DNA of 50,156 nt from Chlamydiota bacterium (GTDB lineage Bacteria; Chlamydiota; Chlamydiia; Chlamydiales; Parachlamydiaceae), in contig JABDBC010000011.1 in assembly GCA_013288825.1 (NCBI GenBank), forward strand, positions 1 through 50,156. The letters run 5' to 3'. The notes below the pieces were generated by a model. The model was not told where the DNA came from, made no database searches, and saw nothing but the letters and a program-made list of their open reading frames with translations. How positions within the stretch are numbered: the stretch's first letter is position 1; the number at the start of each line of letters is the position of its first letter. Made by a program: the position numbers and the translations under genes. Of the stretch, positions 35,194 through 44,629 are shown piece by piece.

Positions 35194-36825
35194 TTACACC
35201 CAACGCTGCACGATGGGAAAACGCCTTCCAACAGAAAAAGCCTTGGCTGAAACGCGTAAGCCTGGAGGACTTTGGCGTCTTTTATATTCATTTTTGTGTA
35301 TCTTTTTTACAAGTTCGTTGACTAACTCTATTGAATATTTAAACTTCTCAGCTATTTTTGCTGGGGGCATATGTTCTTCAACATAGGCTTGCACGACATT
35401 ATCGACGACCTCATACTTGGGCAGCGTGTCGGAATCTTTTTGATTTGGACGAAGTTCTGCAGAAGGAGGCTTGTTAATGGTAGCGTAGGGAATCACTTCC
35501 CCGTTCCGATTGATCCATTTCGCTAAAGCATAGACGTTTTGCTTTGTAACATCACTAATCACCCCAAGCCCTCCACACATATCTCCATACAGAGTAGAGT
35601 AGCCCAATGCAAGTTCGCTTTTATTTCCTGTGCTAAGGACGATGTACCCAAGCTTATTTGAAAATGCCATCAGAATCATTCCTCTAATGCGAGCTTGCAA
35701 ATTCTCTTCTGTGGCATCAAAAGGTTTCCCTTCGAAGCAAGGCTCTAAAAGATTCAAGTAGCTCGTAAAGGGTTCTTCAATGGATATTTCCTTCCATGCC
35801 ATTTGCAAAACTTTTGTAAGCTGAATGGCATCTGTTATACTTCCTGGAGAAGAGAATCTCGAAGGCATAAAAAGCCCTAAAACATTCTCTGAGGATAGTG
35901 CTTCACATGCAATGGCAGCTACAACAGCAGAATCTATGCCTCCCGATATCCCCAAACAGGCTTTCTTGAAGCCAGACTTATGAAAATAATCTCGAACCCC
36001 CAATACGAGAGCGTCATAAAGGTCGCTAATGGAGTTGTCTGTAAAACGCGGCGTTGCACTTTTTTGATCTAAGTCGACCAGTAAAAAGTCCTCTTCAAAT
36101 CCCTTTGCAATATGTTTTAACTGTCCGTCTTTTCCAACATGCATACTATAGCCATCAAAAATCAATCCATCATTTCCACCGACTTGATTGCACAACATCA
36201 CAGGAGCATTAAGGCTCAAAGCAGCCTTCTGACAGACTTTTAAGCGAGTATCCTTTTTGGCGATACTATAAGGAGATGCCGAAAGGTTGATTAAAAGGTC
36301 AGGTTGTTGTTTTTTTAATTCCAAGATTGGATCAAAGGGATAACTTGCCTCTTCAAGCAAACCGCTGTGCTGCCAAATGTCTTCGCATATTGTGATAGCT
36401 ATTTTCTTTTCGCAAAGGTCCCATAAGTGAGGAGGGGATCCTGGGGCAAAATAACGCCTTTCAGAAAAAACATCATAAGTGGGCAGAAGGATTTTATCTT
36501 GAATACCGATAAGCTGGCCGTTTGTAAATATTGCAGCGCTGTTGTAGAGGTTGTTCGGGTTGATGGTGCATTGTCGGGGATACCCTACGATAACGGTGCA
36601 GCCTTTAGATGCTTCTCGAATCTTGTCTAGCGAATTCTCGCAAGCTGTAATGAAATCGCTTAGATACAAGAAATCTTCTGGCGGGTATCCACAAATTGAC
36701 AATTCGGGAAATACGACAATATCTGCAGATGCTTGCTTTCCAATATTGATCCCTTCAAGGATTTTGTTTAAGTTACCCGAGAGATCACCGATAGTGGGAT
36801 TAATTTGCCCCAAAAGAATTCTCAT
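35194..36825 (-). CDS. nadE: Glutamine-dependent NAD+ synthetase
   Basis: 543 residues from ATG 36825 (MRILLGQINPTIGDL); the frame extends ten codons further but this is the conserved start. The N-terminal nitrilase-type glutaminase (residues 1-250) has the Glu (VVFPELSICGY), Lys (DKILLPTYDVF) and Cys (ITICEDIW) triad; the C-terminal synthetase domain has the PP-loop CLGISGGIDSAVVAA and the family end KRRQSPPGLRVSAKAF. It makes NAD+ from deamido-NAD+ with glutamine as ammonia source. Flanked by repeats on both sides; no partner gene. Confidence 0.95.
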   Translation of the reverse strand: MRILLGQINPTIGDLSGNLNKILEGINIGKQASADIVVFPELSICGYPPEDFLYLSDFITACENSLDKIREASKGCTVIVGYPRQCTINPNNLYNSAAIFTNGQLIGIQDKILLPTYDVFSERRYFAPGSPPHLWDLCEKKIAITICEDIWQHSGLLEEASYPFDPILELKKQQPDLLINLSASPYSIAKKDTRLKVCQKAALSLNAPVMLCNQVGGNDGLIFDGYSMHVGKDGQLKHIAKGFEEDFLLVDLDQKSATPRFTDNSISDLYDALVLGVRDYFHKSGFKKACLGISGGIDSAVVAAIACEALSSENVLGLFMPSRFSSPGSITDAIQLTKVLQMAWKEISIEEPFTSYLNLLEPCFEGKPFDATEENLQARIRGMILMAFSNKLGYIVLSTGNKSELALGYSTLYGDMCGGLGVISDVTKQNVYALAKWINRNGEVIPYATINKPPSAELRPNQKDSDTLPKYEVVDNVVQAYVEEHMPPAKIAEKFKYSIELVNELVKKIHKNEYKRRQSPPGLRVSAKAFSVGRRFPIVQRWV

Positions 36826-36925
36826 ATTTTTCAACCTTGCTAAAACATTCAACATTTTTGATGCTCACACGCATCACGAAAAAAGTATATGCACCATGTA
36901 CATCAGGCTAAGACAGAATACGTCG

Positions 36926-37135
36926 AAGAAGAAAAGTAACAGGATATGCAGGATCGCAAGCGGCAGGATATGAAGGATAGCAAGCACCCTCTTGAAATAT
37001 GAAAATAATTTTTAATGATAAGCAAACGCCTCCGGCGTTTGCTTCTCATTAAGATTTTTTTCTTTTCAAGAGGATGCTTGCTATCCTTCATATCCTGCCG
37101 CTTGCGATCCTGCATATCCTGTTACTTTTCTTCTT
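36926..37135. repeat. 72-bp inverted repeat, second copy of the AGTAACAGGATATGCAGG family
   Basis: Arms 36926-36997 and 37064-37135 are complementary with one mismatch. The outer 50 bases of each arm match the 17748-17965 element; the loop differs and has its own hairpin GCAAACGCCTCCGGCGTTTGC-like stem around 37022-37042. It fills the gap between nadE and tolB together with the GTTACTTCTTAGCGGGAATT end at 37165. Confidence 0.92.
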
Positions 37136-37202
37136 AGAGTGCTTTCCTTAATGCTGCGTATTTTGTTACTTCTTAGCGGGAATTGCTGCAAAGGATGTAG
37201 CG

Positions 37203-38576
37203 CTATCCCGCTCGGGCTTCCCAATTTGGAAAACGCTTTTCTCCGGCATTTGTACTGATTTTTGTCGATATTCCTTGATTAATCGTCGTCAAAAACAACT
37301 CGCAAGCCCCAGTGTCGCTGCAGTTATAAACTAGGCACATGCTGTTAGGTGCCCATGAGGGATTTTCTTTGTTGCCCGGGCCTTTGGTCAATTGCCTTTC
37401 TTCTTTTGTGGTAAAGTCATAAACCCAAATCTGACGTACACCAGATGTCAGGGCGCAGTAAGCAAGTTTTGTTCCATCTGGAGACCATGTGGGGGCAGTG
37501 CTTTCGCGACTATGCTTCGTCACCAATTGCGCCTTAATGTCTTTTAAAGGCGTTCCAAGAGCAGGAACATCCATGACATATACGCGTGGAGAGCCATCTT
37601 TGTTCGTTACAAAAGCAATTCGCTTACCATCAGGACTAAATGTTGGAGATCCTTGTGTGGCCTTGTGAGCTGCAAAAATTTGCCGAGGCTTATCCTTAAC
37701 TCCTTCATCAGGGGAAAAATTCTGCAAAAAGAGATCTGGATTTCCTGTCACGTCACAAACAAAGGCTATCTGATTGCGCTGTCTAGAAATTGAGGGCATC
37801 AGCTGATTCCCTCTGAGGTAGCTCATGCGTCGACCTACCCCTTCTTTCAAAGTGGCGAAGAAAATCTTGGGTTGAGCAGATTTATAAGAGACATAGAAAA
37901 AGCTTCCGCTTGAAAATCCTGCTTTGGGGGGAATGTAAACAGGGCTAATATTATAACTGCCATCTCGAATCACTGGGCGGGCATTGCCACCGTCGTAATC
38001 AGATTCCCAAATATCTGCAACCCATTTGTCTTTTGGCGTTTCTCCACGAGGTTTAACGCTGTACAAAATGCGCGTAGTAGCGATCCCATTTTCATCAAAA
38101 AGAGCTTTATAAATAGCGTCAGCAAGTTGATGGACTTGCCTTCTATCGCGATTGAGATCACCTGTGAGGGTAATTCCATCTATACTGTTGGCTGCATTCC
38201 CGCTTACTGAAAGTAGTGTCGTCGAAAGCTTTTTATCTGTCCTTGCCACCACCTTAACAACATAATAAATGCTTACGGGCTTCCATTCTTTTGCACTGAC
38301 GGTGCCTGAAGAAAGGCGGCTGACGAGTTTTTCATTTTCTGTAGTTTGGGAAAGAGTGTAAGTCATCCCGTTATGATTAAGATCGAACGTCAGAATTTGT
38401 TCGAGTTTTTGCAAATATTCGGACCCTAATCCTGAGTTTTCATTTATAAATTTCGATAAATAGAGGGGCATTGACTGGTTATCAGTGGCAAGGCGAATGT
38501 TGATTTGCTCGCTTTCTTCCACTGCATTCATAAATGGGGCAAACATAATTAGTAAGGTTATAAATAAAATGTGCAT
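37203..38576 (-). CDS. tolB: Tol-Pal system protein TolB
   Basis: 457 residues from ATG 38576 (MHILFITLLIMFAPFMNA, a signal peptide), with GAGAG ahead. An N-terminal TolB_N domain is followed by a six-bladed propeller with blade motifs SPDGKRIAFVTNKDG, SPDGTKLAYCALTSG and APNSMCLVYNC. Periplasmic; links the TolQRA motor to the Pal lipoprotein and takes part in division and envelope constriction. Its upstream neighbour ends 19 bases before this start. The pal gene usually next in the operon is absent; a palindrome and nadE follow. Confidence 0.93.
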   Translation of the reverse strand: MHILFITLLIMFAPFMNAVEESEQINIRLATDNQSMPLYLSKFINENSGLGSEYLQKLEQILTFDLNHNGMTYTLSQTTENEKLVSRLSSGTVSAKEWKPVSIYYVVKVVARTDKKLSTTLLSVSGNAANSIDGITLTGDLNRDRRQVHQLADAIYKALFDENGIATTRILYSVKPRGETPKDKWVADIWESDYDGGNARPVIRDGSYNISPVYIPPKAGFSSGSFFYVSYKSAQPKIFFATLKEGVGRRMSYLRGNQLMPSISRQRNQIAFVCDVTGNPDLFLQNFSPDEGVKDKPRQIFAAHKATQGSPTFSPDGKRIAFVTNKDGSPRVYVMDVPALGTPLKDIKAQLVTKHSRESTAPTWSPDGTKLAYCALTSGVRQIWVYDFTTKEERQLTKGPGNKENPSWAPNSMCLVYNCSDTGACELFLTTINQGISTKISTNAGEKRFPNWEARAG

Positions 38577-38595
38577 AGTTCTCTCGGTTATCATG

Positions 38596-39690
38596 CTATA
38601 ATTCATTACTTAAAGCGATGACAAAGGTGTATTCATTCATTTGACTGAAGTTGTTGCCAAAGCTCGGATATTTAACTGTAGGAAGAGTTTTTTCTATATA
38701 TTTTCTATTAGCATTACTTTCTGCGCGAACAATTGAGACCTTAACGAATCGTCCCGCACGAGTTAGTGTCAGCCTAATTTTAACCTCGCCAAATTCGGGC
38801 AGTCTGAGCAATAACTTGAGGCGGCTTGCCAGTTCATCATAGTAAGTGATCTCTTGAGAGGTCAGTGGTTCTGCAGCTTCCTCTCGAAATGTTTCCACTT
38901 GCAAGTTGTCAATACGTCCAGGAAGCGTTGTCGAAGCAAAACTCACAGCACTACCTTCAGCAAGTGTATCATGAGACTGTCCAATTTTCGCAATGCTTTT
39001 CTGTGCGCTTGCTATTAACTCGCGCCGCTTTACTTGTGCAGCAGCTTCTTGCGCATTAACTTTATTTTTTTTTAGATCCACTTTTTTTGGAGATCCTTTT
39101 TCACTTGTCGTCTTTTTCGGCTGCGATTGCTTTACTGGAGGATTTTTTGTTTTTTTAGACACCTCTTTTTTAACGGGTGCTGCTGGCTTACTCGTCTTCT
39201 GTGTACTCTTTTGAATAGGTTTACTCTGAGGTTTCTTATCAGCTGGGGTTTTTTGGACCTTTTTATTTATCGGCTTCGGAGTTGGCTCTAGCTGCTCTTT
39301 TGGCTTTATTATTGGTTTTTCTTTTGGCTTTTCAATTGACTTTTGAGGTTTTAGATGACGGTGGGGTTCTTCCGGTATTGTTTCTATAATAGCTGTAGCG
39401 ACTTCCTTTGTCTCCACAGGTTGTTCAAAAGGCTCTGGCTCAGCCTGGGCAACGATTGCTGCGGTTTCTTGTTGTATCGGCTTTTTTTTGGCTTTTTCGG
39501 CTGCCTTTTTTGGTGGGGGAGAAAGTGTAACGGTCTGAACAACCAACCGTTGCTCTTTCTTCGATTTTGTTTCTGTGATTTGCGGCGATAGGAATGGAGT
39601 CGATGCAATACCTATTATGTGAAAAATAACTACAGCAACGGAGATGTATAGTAGTGTGCGGTCCTTAAACTGTAAGCTAGTGAGCATCAT
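38596..39690 (-). CDS. TonB/TolA-like energy transducer
   Basis: 364 residues from ATG 39690, with CGGGAG about ten bases ahead. One N-terminal membrane helix (LLYISVAVVIFHIIGI), a long Lys/Pro/Glu-rich stretch (about residues 45-215) that would span the periplasm, and a compact C-terminal TonB/TolA-type domain (YDELASRLKLLLRLPEFGEV, then RLTLTRAGRFVKVSIVRAES). The family position matches CT598 in the chlamydial Tol cluster. The frame is open 26 codons further upstream, but that part comes from repeat DNA. It lies between tolR and tolB. Confidence 0.82.
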   Translation of the reverse strand: MMLTSLQFKDRTLLYISVAVVIFHIIGIASTPFLSPQITETKSKKEQRLVVQTVTLSPPPKKAAEKAKKKPIQQETAAIVAQAEPEPFEQPVETKEVATAIIETIPEEPHRHLKPQKSIEKPKEKPIIKPKEQLEPTPKPINKKVQKTPADKKPQSKPIQKSTQKTSKPAAPVKKEVSKKTKNPPVKQSQPKKTTSEKGSPKKVDLKKNKVNAQEAAAQVKRRELIASAQKSIAKIGQSHDTLAEGSAVSFASTTLPGRIDNLQVETFREEAAEPLTSQEITYYDELASRLKLLLRLPEFGEVKIRLTLTRAGRFVKVSIVRAESNANRKYIEKTLPTVKYPSFGNNFSQMNEYTFVIALSNEL

Positions 39691-39741
39691 GACAGCTACT
39701 CCCGCAAAAAAGTAACTGAAATAGGAAGCGCGAACGGAAAA

Positions 39742-40072
39742 ACAGGAACAGGAAATGCAGGATCGCAAGCAGCAGGATAGGGCATGTAACGTCTTAGTAA
39801 AAAATTAAACGCAAAGGCGCAAAGATGCGAAGCCGCAAAGAAAATAGAGGGGATTGGTTTTTCTAATTTAACATTCTCTCCTCTTTCTTCGCGACTTCGC
39901 ATCTTTGCGCCTCCTAAATAACTCAAGTTATTTTTCGAAAGAACCGGAGTACGTCAAAGACGAACCCACTCGATTGCCCCTCCGGCAGGGAGCTTTGCGT
40001 TTAATTCTTTACTAACACGTTTCCTTTCTTAGCCTGAGGGGCATGCCTGCATATCCTGTTCTGTTACTTTAG
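39742..40072. repeat. Nested inverted repeats between tolR and the tolA-like gene
   Basis: Outer degenerate arms AACAGGAAATGCAGGATCGC (from 39747) and GCCTGCATATCCTGTTCTGTTAC (to 40072) belong to the AGTAACAGG family. Inside them lie TTAGTAAAAAATTAAACGCA (39794 on) versus its complement at 39993-40015, and GCGCAAAGATGCGAAG versus CTTCGCATCTTTGCGC. The structure appears to be one repeat inserted into another. Confidence 0.8.
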
Positions 40073-40086
40073 CTGAATGGCTAGCA

Positions 40087-40500
40087 TCATGCAGGCTTTA
40101 GGATTATATCCATTTGATCGAATCCAGCGGATTCCGCCGCATTTTTAATTGTTTGATAAACGCCAAAATGCCCCTTCTGATCATGAAAGAGTTGGGGCCG
40201 CGCTTTTGGATACTGTTGTTTTGCCTGTTTGAACAATGCTGGAAGTTGAGCAGTAGTGACCTTCCGATTATTGAATGAAACGGTATTATCGCGATGCACA
40301 TGGATAATAATAGGGCTGCTTTCATGCACTGCATGCACCCCATCTCGATCACCGGCAGAGGCCAACTCAACCTGATCCAACTCAAGCATTGGAGCAATCA
40401 GTATAAACATAATCAGTATTACAAAAACGACATCGATCAAGGGCGTTAGATTGACAGTCGGTTCTTCAATATGCCGAAGGCGTTTCATTTTGCGATTCAT
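40087..40500 (-). CDS. tolR: ExbD/TolR family protein
   Basis: 137 residues. One membrane helix with the essential Asp (LTPLIDVVFVILIMFILIAP, Asp near residue 23), then a small periplasmic domain ending in GFDQMDIILKP. Works with the ExbB/TolQ channel to turn proton flow into force on the transducer. Translation is coupled to tolQ by a 4-base overlap. About 400 bases of repeats separate it from the next gene of the cluster. Confidence 0.92.
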   Translation of the reverse strand: MNRKMKRLRHIEEPTVNLTPLIDVVFVILIMFILIAPMLELDQVELASAGDRDGVHAVHESSPIIIHVHRDNTVSFNNRKVTTAQLPALFKQAKQQYPKARPQLFHDQKGHFGVYQTIKNAAESAGFDQMDIILKPA

Positions 40501-41246
40501 TTGAAGTCTACCTTGCGATACTGCATTTCTACTGCTGCTAAAATTTCAGTAGAGAATCCTTCCATTTCCGTCTCGAAAGAACTGACTTTATTTTTCAAAT
40601 AATTATATCCTATAATAGCAGGAATGGCGTCTAATAATCCCAAAACTGTCGTTGCTAAAGCCAAGGAAAGGCCTCCAAGAACCATCTGGCTCGATCCTGC
40701 AGAACTCTGATTTTGCAATTCGGAGAATGTGGTCAAAATACCCCAAACAGTGCCAAGCAATCCAAGAAAAGGCCCTAGACTTACAACAGTCGCTAGGATA
40801 AATAAATTCTTTTCCAAATGCTGTACATGTGATGCAATGCCGCTCATTAAATGGGCATCGACAAACTCAACATCAGCAGGGGAAAGATAGGATGCTGTTG
40901 CAACTTCCCCTCCATTACCAAAACGTTTATTCTTGTTTAAGATCTCAACTGTATGCTTTTTTAAAATATCATATAAATCTTTAAAAGGGTTGGGCTGCTT
41001 CTGCTTGGCAGCATCGGTATCTAAACTGAGGGGATTGCTCTTCTGCAGCTGAAATGTTGCATAGAATTCGGCAGAATGTTTGCGGGCCTGATATGTAATC
41101 CACGTTTTATGAAGCAAAATAACCCAACTGCATATCGATAAAGCAATCAATCCAAGAAAAATTAATTTACCTAGGAAATCAGAGTGAAAATAGGCATCAA
41201 AAAAGGGATTAGTCGTTAAAATAATGAGTTTATACTTTACAAACAT
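40497..41246 (-). CDS. tolQ: ExbB/TolQ family proton channel
   Basis: 249 residues from ATG 41246. Three membrane helices: about 22-42 (KLIFLGLIALSICSWVILL), and the conserved pair ATVVSLGPFLGLLGTVWGIL and LSLALATTVLGLLDAIPAII. The cytoplasmic domain lies between helices 1 and 2. Pairs with tolR directly downstream. The TTG-led frame ten codons upstream is not preferred, because AGGGGAT lies before ATG 41246. Divergent from dsbD, as exbB (CT596) and dsbD (CT595) are neighbours in Chlamydia. Confidence 0.92.
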   Translation of the reverse strand: MFVKYKLIILTTNPFFDAYFHSDFLGKLIFLGLIALSICSWVILLHKTWITYQARKHSAEFYATFQLQKSNPLSLDTDAAKQKQPNPFKDLYDILKKHTVEILNKNKRFGNGGEVATASYLSPADVEFVDAHLMSGIASHVQHLEKNLFILATVVSLGPFLGLLGTVWGILTTFSELQNQSSAGSSQMVLGGLSLALATTVLGLLDAIPAIIGYNYLKNKVSSFETEMEGFSTEILAAVEMQYRKVDFK

Positions 41247-41379
41247 TGTGAAATCCCCTATACTATTAGAAAGCAAATTAATTTTTGAGGCTTGAAAGTG
41301 TGAGACTTATGAAATCTGAAAAAATGTTTTACAGTCTCCCAAGCCTCTCTTACAAATAGCCTATCATACCTTGGCAAAA

Positions 41380-41409
41380 GGCATACTCTAAAGAGAGTGT
41401 ATTTGTCAA
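41380..41409 (-). promoter_or_regulatory. Candidate promoter of tolQ
   Basis: Minus strand TTGACA (41409-41404) and TATGCC (41385-41380), 18 bases apart, inside a palindrome (ACTCTAAAGAGAGT at 41386-41399) that could be an operator. The -10 is poor. Confidence 0.35.
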
Positions 41410-41430
41410 GGAGAAGGGTTATGACCTGGA

Positions 41431-41469
41431 ATTCGGAGTAGGGAGGTGGGATGGGACACTACTCCGAAT
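41431..41469 (+). other. Leader hairpin ahead of dsbD
   Basis: ATTCGGAGTAG (41431-41441) pairs with CTACTCCGAAT (41459-41469); flanking ATGACCTG / CAGGTTAT extend the stem. It ends about 13 bases before the AGGAGG of dsbD, so it could affect dsbD translation, or be a small repeat of the GGGATGGGAC type. Confidence 0.5.
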
Positions 41470-41493
41470 CACAGGTTATGAGGAGGTACAATT

Positions 41494-43644
41494 TTGCGTT
41501 GGATTTATACTTTAGCGTTCCTATTCTGCACAACTGCAGCCTGTTATACACAAGAAGTGCCAAATTCGGATCAATTGGTACAACTTAAGTTAGTCCAAGA
41601 AGAAAAAACAATTGAACCTGGCCGCCCTTTCTGGATCGCAATCCATTTAAGTGTCGCAGATAATTGGCACTCCTACTGGAAAAATCCAGGAGATGCTGGC
41701 ATGGCCACTTCAATCGAGCTTACTCTCCCTGACGGTTATGTCTCTTCCCCAATCGTATGGCCAACTCCGGAGCGTTTTAATACCGATTCTATGGTCGGCT
41801 TCGGATATGAGGGTGATATCACTTTTTTAGCCCAAATCATGCCCCCTTCAACGGTTTCTGCCACTTCCCCCACAATTACAGCTACCGTAAACTGGTTGGT
41901 TTGCTCCGATACAGCATGTGTTCCTGGGCAATCAGAGGCAAGTAAAGAGCTGACAATACAGAATGGGGTTCCAGAAATAGATCCCGATCATATATCCCTG
42001 TTTACAGACGCTCGTGCACATGTTCCAAACAAGCTTTATAATGTCAAAGCCTTCCATGAAGACAAAGACAACACCATTAAAATGCAGTTGAAATTACCCT
42101 TCAGCAAGGGAACTCAGCTTCTTTCTGTCGATTTCTTCCCAGAAGAGAGCTCCCTTATCGATCACAGTAATGCAACTTCCTTTGTCGCAACAACTGAGGA
42201 TGATGAACAACAATATTCGATCGTCTTAAAACCCCATCCCCAATCAGAAAACTCCTTATCAAAGGTGTTGAAGGGAATTGTTGTTGCCTTAGACAGCAAG
42301 GGAATCACTCATGCTTTCGATGTAGAAGCTGATTTTGTCAAGTCAATCATCACCAATGCTCCTTCCCCGGAAAGTGTCGCCATCGATCTAGGCTTTTCTG
42401 AAGAAAACATCAATCTTGTAATGGCCATTTTCTTAGCATTTATCGGTGGAATCATTTTAAACTTAATGCCATGCGTGCTGCCGATCATCTCCTTTAAAAT
42501 ATTGAGCTTCGTCAAAATGGCAAACCAAAGCCGCCGTCTCATTTTCAAACATGGCCTGGCCTTTACCGGGGGCGTTTTGACCTCCTTCTGGGCTTTGGCC
42601 GGAGCTTTGCTCATTCTGCAAGCCTATGGACAATCTGTCGGGTGGGGATTCCAACTCCAGGAGCCTATTTTTGTCGCGATCCTAGCAGCTGTTCTCTTGA
42701 TCCTAAGCTTAAGCCTATTCGGAGTCTTTGAATTAGGTACTTCTGTAATGTCTTTAGCGGGCAAAGTTCAAACTCAAGATACGCTCAAAGGCTCTTTTGT
42801 GGGGGGAATTCTAGCAACAGCTCTTGCAACGCCCTGTACAGGACCCTTTTTAGGCTCTGCTATAGGATTTGCAATGTCAGCCCCTGCCATCGATGCCCTT
42901 GTGATTTTCACCTCATTGGGACTCGGAATGGCACTGCCTTATCTATTATTGTCGGCCTTCCCCATTTTATTACGCTTTGTCCCTAAACCAGGTGCCTGGA
43001 TGACTGTTTTTAAAGAGCTCATGGGCTTTTTGATGCTAATGTCAGTGCTGTGGCTAGCTTGGGTTTTTGGAGCACAAACAAATACATTGTCCCTCTCGAT
43101 TTTATTAGCAGCATTTGTAGCATTTGCTTTTGGATGCTGGGTCTATGGAAAATGGGGAACGCCTATTAGATCGCGAGTGACGAGATCGATCGGCCGAATC
43201 TTTGCCCTTGCCTGCTTCGGACTTGGAATCTATGCCATTATCATTTCCACAGAACCCTGGGGAGTTACTGCTGTTGGCCAGGAGATTGCCTCAGGTGCGG
43301 CTCACGGCGATTGGGAACCCTATTCTCCACAACGCCTAGCCGAATTACAGAAGAAGGGAGTGCCCGTTTTAGTGGACTTCACAGCCAAATGGTGTTTGAT
43401 TTGTCAAGTGAACCATTTGGTGCTGACGCATGACGATGTGACCAGCAAATTAAACGAGCGCGGCGTCGTTAAAATGAAGGCCGATTGGACCAAAAGGGAT
43501 CCGATCATTACAGAAGAGCTGCGCAAACAAGGGCGCAGCGGCGTGCCTTTGTATCTGTTGTACGGCAGCGGCGAAGATTCACCGCAGATTTTGCCTCAAG
43601 TGCTGACCCCAGAGATTGTTCTGCAGTATGTGAGCACAATCTAG
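41494..43644 (+). CDS. dsbD: Thiol:disulfide interchange protein DsbD
   Basis: 716 residues. The start is TTG 41494, supported by AGGAGG eight bases ahead and a signal peptide (MRWIYTLAFLFCTTAACY). Domains: periplasmic N-terminal DsbD-alpha-like region (about 20-290, with WLVCSDTACVPGQ), an eight-helix membrane part (about 300-590) with the redox cysteines in NLMPCVLPIISFK and LATPCTGPFLGS, and a C-terminal thioredoxin domain with the active site AKWCLICQVNH. It passes electrons from the cytoplasmic thioredoxin to periplasmic proteins. Divergent from tolQ, an arrangement shared with Chlamydia. Confidence 0.94.
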   Translation: MRWIYTLAFLFCTTAACYTQEVPNSDQLVQLKLVQEEKTIEPGRPFWIAIHLSVADNWHSYWKNPGDAGMATSIELTLPDGYVSSPIVWPTPERFNTDSMVGFGYEGDITFLAQIMPPSTVSATSPTITATVNWLVCSDTACVPGQSEASKELTIQNGVPEIDPDHISLFTDARAHVPNKLYNVKAFHEDKDNTIKMQLKLPFSKGTQLLSVDFFPEESSLIDHSNATSFVATTEDDEQQYSIVLKPHPQSENSLSKVLKGIVVALDSKGITHAFDVEADFVKSIITNAPSPESVAIDLGFSEENINLVMAIFLAFIGGIILNLMPCVLPIISFKILSFVKMANQSRRLIFKHGLAFTGGVLTSFWALAGALLILQAYGQSVGWGFQLQEPIFVAILAAVLLILSLSLFGVFELGTSVMSLAGKVQTQDTLKGSFVGGILATALATPCTGPFLGSAIGFAMSAPAIDALVIFTSLGLGMALPYLLLSAFPILLRFVPKPGAWMTVFKELMGFLMLMSVLWLAWVFGAQTNTLSLSILLAAFVAFAFGCWVYGKWGTPIRSRVTRSIGRIFALACFGLGIYAIIISTEPWGVTAVGQEIASGAAHGDWEPYSPQRLAELQKKGVPVLVDFTAKWCLICQVNHLVLTHDDVTSKLNERGVVKMKADWTKRDPIITEELRKQGRSGVPLYLLYGSGEDSPQILPQVLTPEIVLQYVSTI

Positions 43645-43649
43645 GACAA

Positions 43650-43755
43650 GGGCAGTAATGGACCGTAATGAACGATTCAGCGTCGTCCATTACTGTCTAC
43701 TACGGTCCATTACTGTCCACTATTGTCCATGTCCATTACTTTTTAGCAGGAATTC
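43650..43755. repeat. Degenerate copy of the TAATGGAC palindrome
   Basis: GGCAGTAATGGACCGTAATG, then GTCCATTACTGTC units and the end ATTACTTTTTAGCAGGAATT correspond to the element at 15654-15816. One arm is short, so only partial pairing is possible. It starts a few bases after the dsbD stop and precedes the accessory operon. Confidence 0.8.
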
Positions 43756-43825
43756 TCTTCCTGAAAAACCTTGTACATATGTCAACTGAAGTGTAAACTG
43801 ATGTTAGCAATTAATGAGGCTATTA

Positions 43826-44629
43826 ATGAGCAAAAAATTGTCTAATCCACCAGTATACTACACAATAGCGCAGGTGCAGTTTAGCCCTGTAGCTGCTATG
43901 GCAAACTATATTAATGAAATTCAAGAAAAGTTGCGATTTGAGGGTTACACTTTATTTGATGCACAAAAAATCACTTCACTGCATTTTGATACCCCTTTGC
44001 CTTCTGCTATAACTAGGGCAGAATTTATAGAACTCCCGCTCTGGAGAATCACTAATTCTGATCGAAAATCAGGATTTATTCTAAGCCCTTCTCATTTGGC
44101 TTATCATACAACGCATTACGAAACACATGATCAATTTTTTAATACATTCCTACTTGGATTAGAAAAAATACATTCCATCATTAAGCTTGATCATTTAAGT
44201 AGATTAGGTTTGCGTTATCTGAATGCTGTGCTGCCTGAAACAGGTGAAGCTGTTGAACAGTATTTAAATGATGGATTGCACGGAATACGCATCCACGCGA
44301 CTCCGCGCTATTCACTGCACGAATCTGTTTATGACACAAAAATCCAATCTTCCTTATCATCAGGTACGTTGGTCAATCGAATTCTTTGTAAACAGGGCCC
44401 TCTAGGCTATCCACCTGACATAGCTCCTCATGAACTATCCCCAATGATTAAATTCACTAGGGAAGACTATCCCTCACATGCCGTGATAGATATAGATCAT
44501 TTTATTGAAGGGCAGATGCCATTAGATATTGGACAAACTAAAACTCAATTATTTTCACTCCATATGGGAATTAAGAAAGTGTTTGAAAGTAATATAACTG
44601 ACTATGCTAAAAAGGTTTGGTCAAAATGA
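43826..44629 (+). CDS. TIGR04255-like protein, first gene of an accessory operon
   Basis: 267 residues from ATG 43826 (GAGG six bases ahead; ATG 43814 is possible). The start VYYTIAQVQFSPVAAMANY, the SRLGLRYLNAV motif in the middle and the IDIDHF segment near the C-terminus are hallmarks, as I recall them, of the TIGR04255 family of uncharacterised proteins with a beta-rich fold. No catalytic motif or membrane segment is seen. The stop overlaps the next start (ATGA), so the two are translationally coupled. The family is patchily distributed in bacteria, usually in variable regions. Function unknown. Confidence 0.7.
   Translation: MSKKLSNPPVYYTIAQVQFSPVAAMANYINEIQEKLRFEGYTLFDAQKITSLHFDTPLPSAITRAEFIELPLWRITNSDRKSGFILSPSHLAYHTTHYETHDQFFNTFLLGLEKIHSIIKLDHLSRLGLRYLNAVLPETGEAVEQYLNDGLHGIRIHATPRYSLHESVYDTKIQSSLSSGTLVNRILCKQGPLGYPPDIAPHELSPMIKFTREDYPSHAVIDIDHFIEGQMPLDIGQTKTQLFSLHMGIKKVFESNITDYAKKVWSK

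Noticed and set aside
38577-38606. tolB start at ATG 38606, overlapping the upstream gene
   Set aside because: The signal peptide begins at ATG 38576 and GAGAG precedes that codon; the extra ten residues are polar and would disrupt the signal peptide.
39691-39768. 26 extra codons ahead of the TolA-like protein
   Set aside because: Cysteine-rich translation of repeat DNA; ATG 39690 precedes the membrane helix and has CGGGAG ahead.
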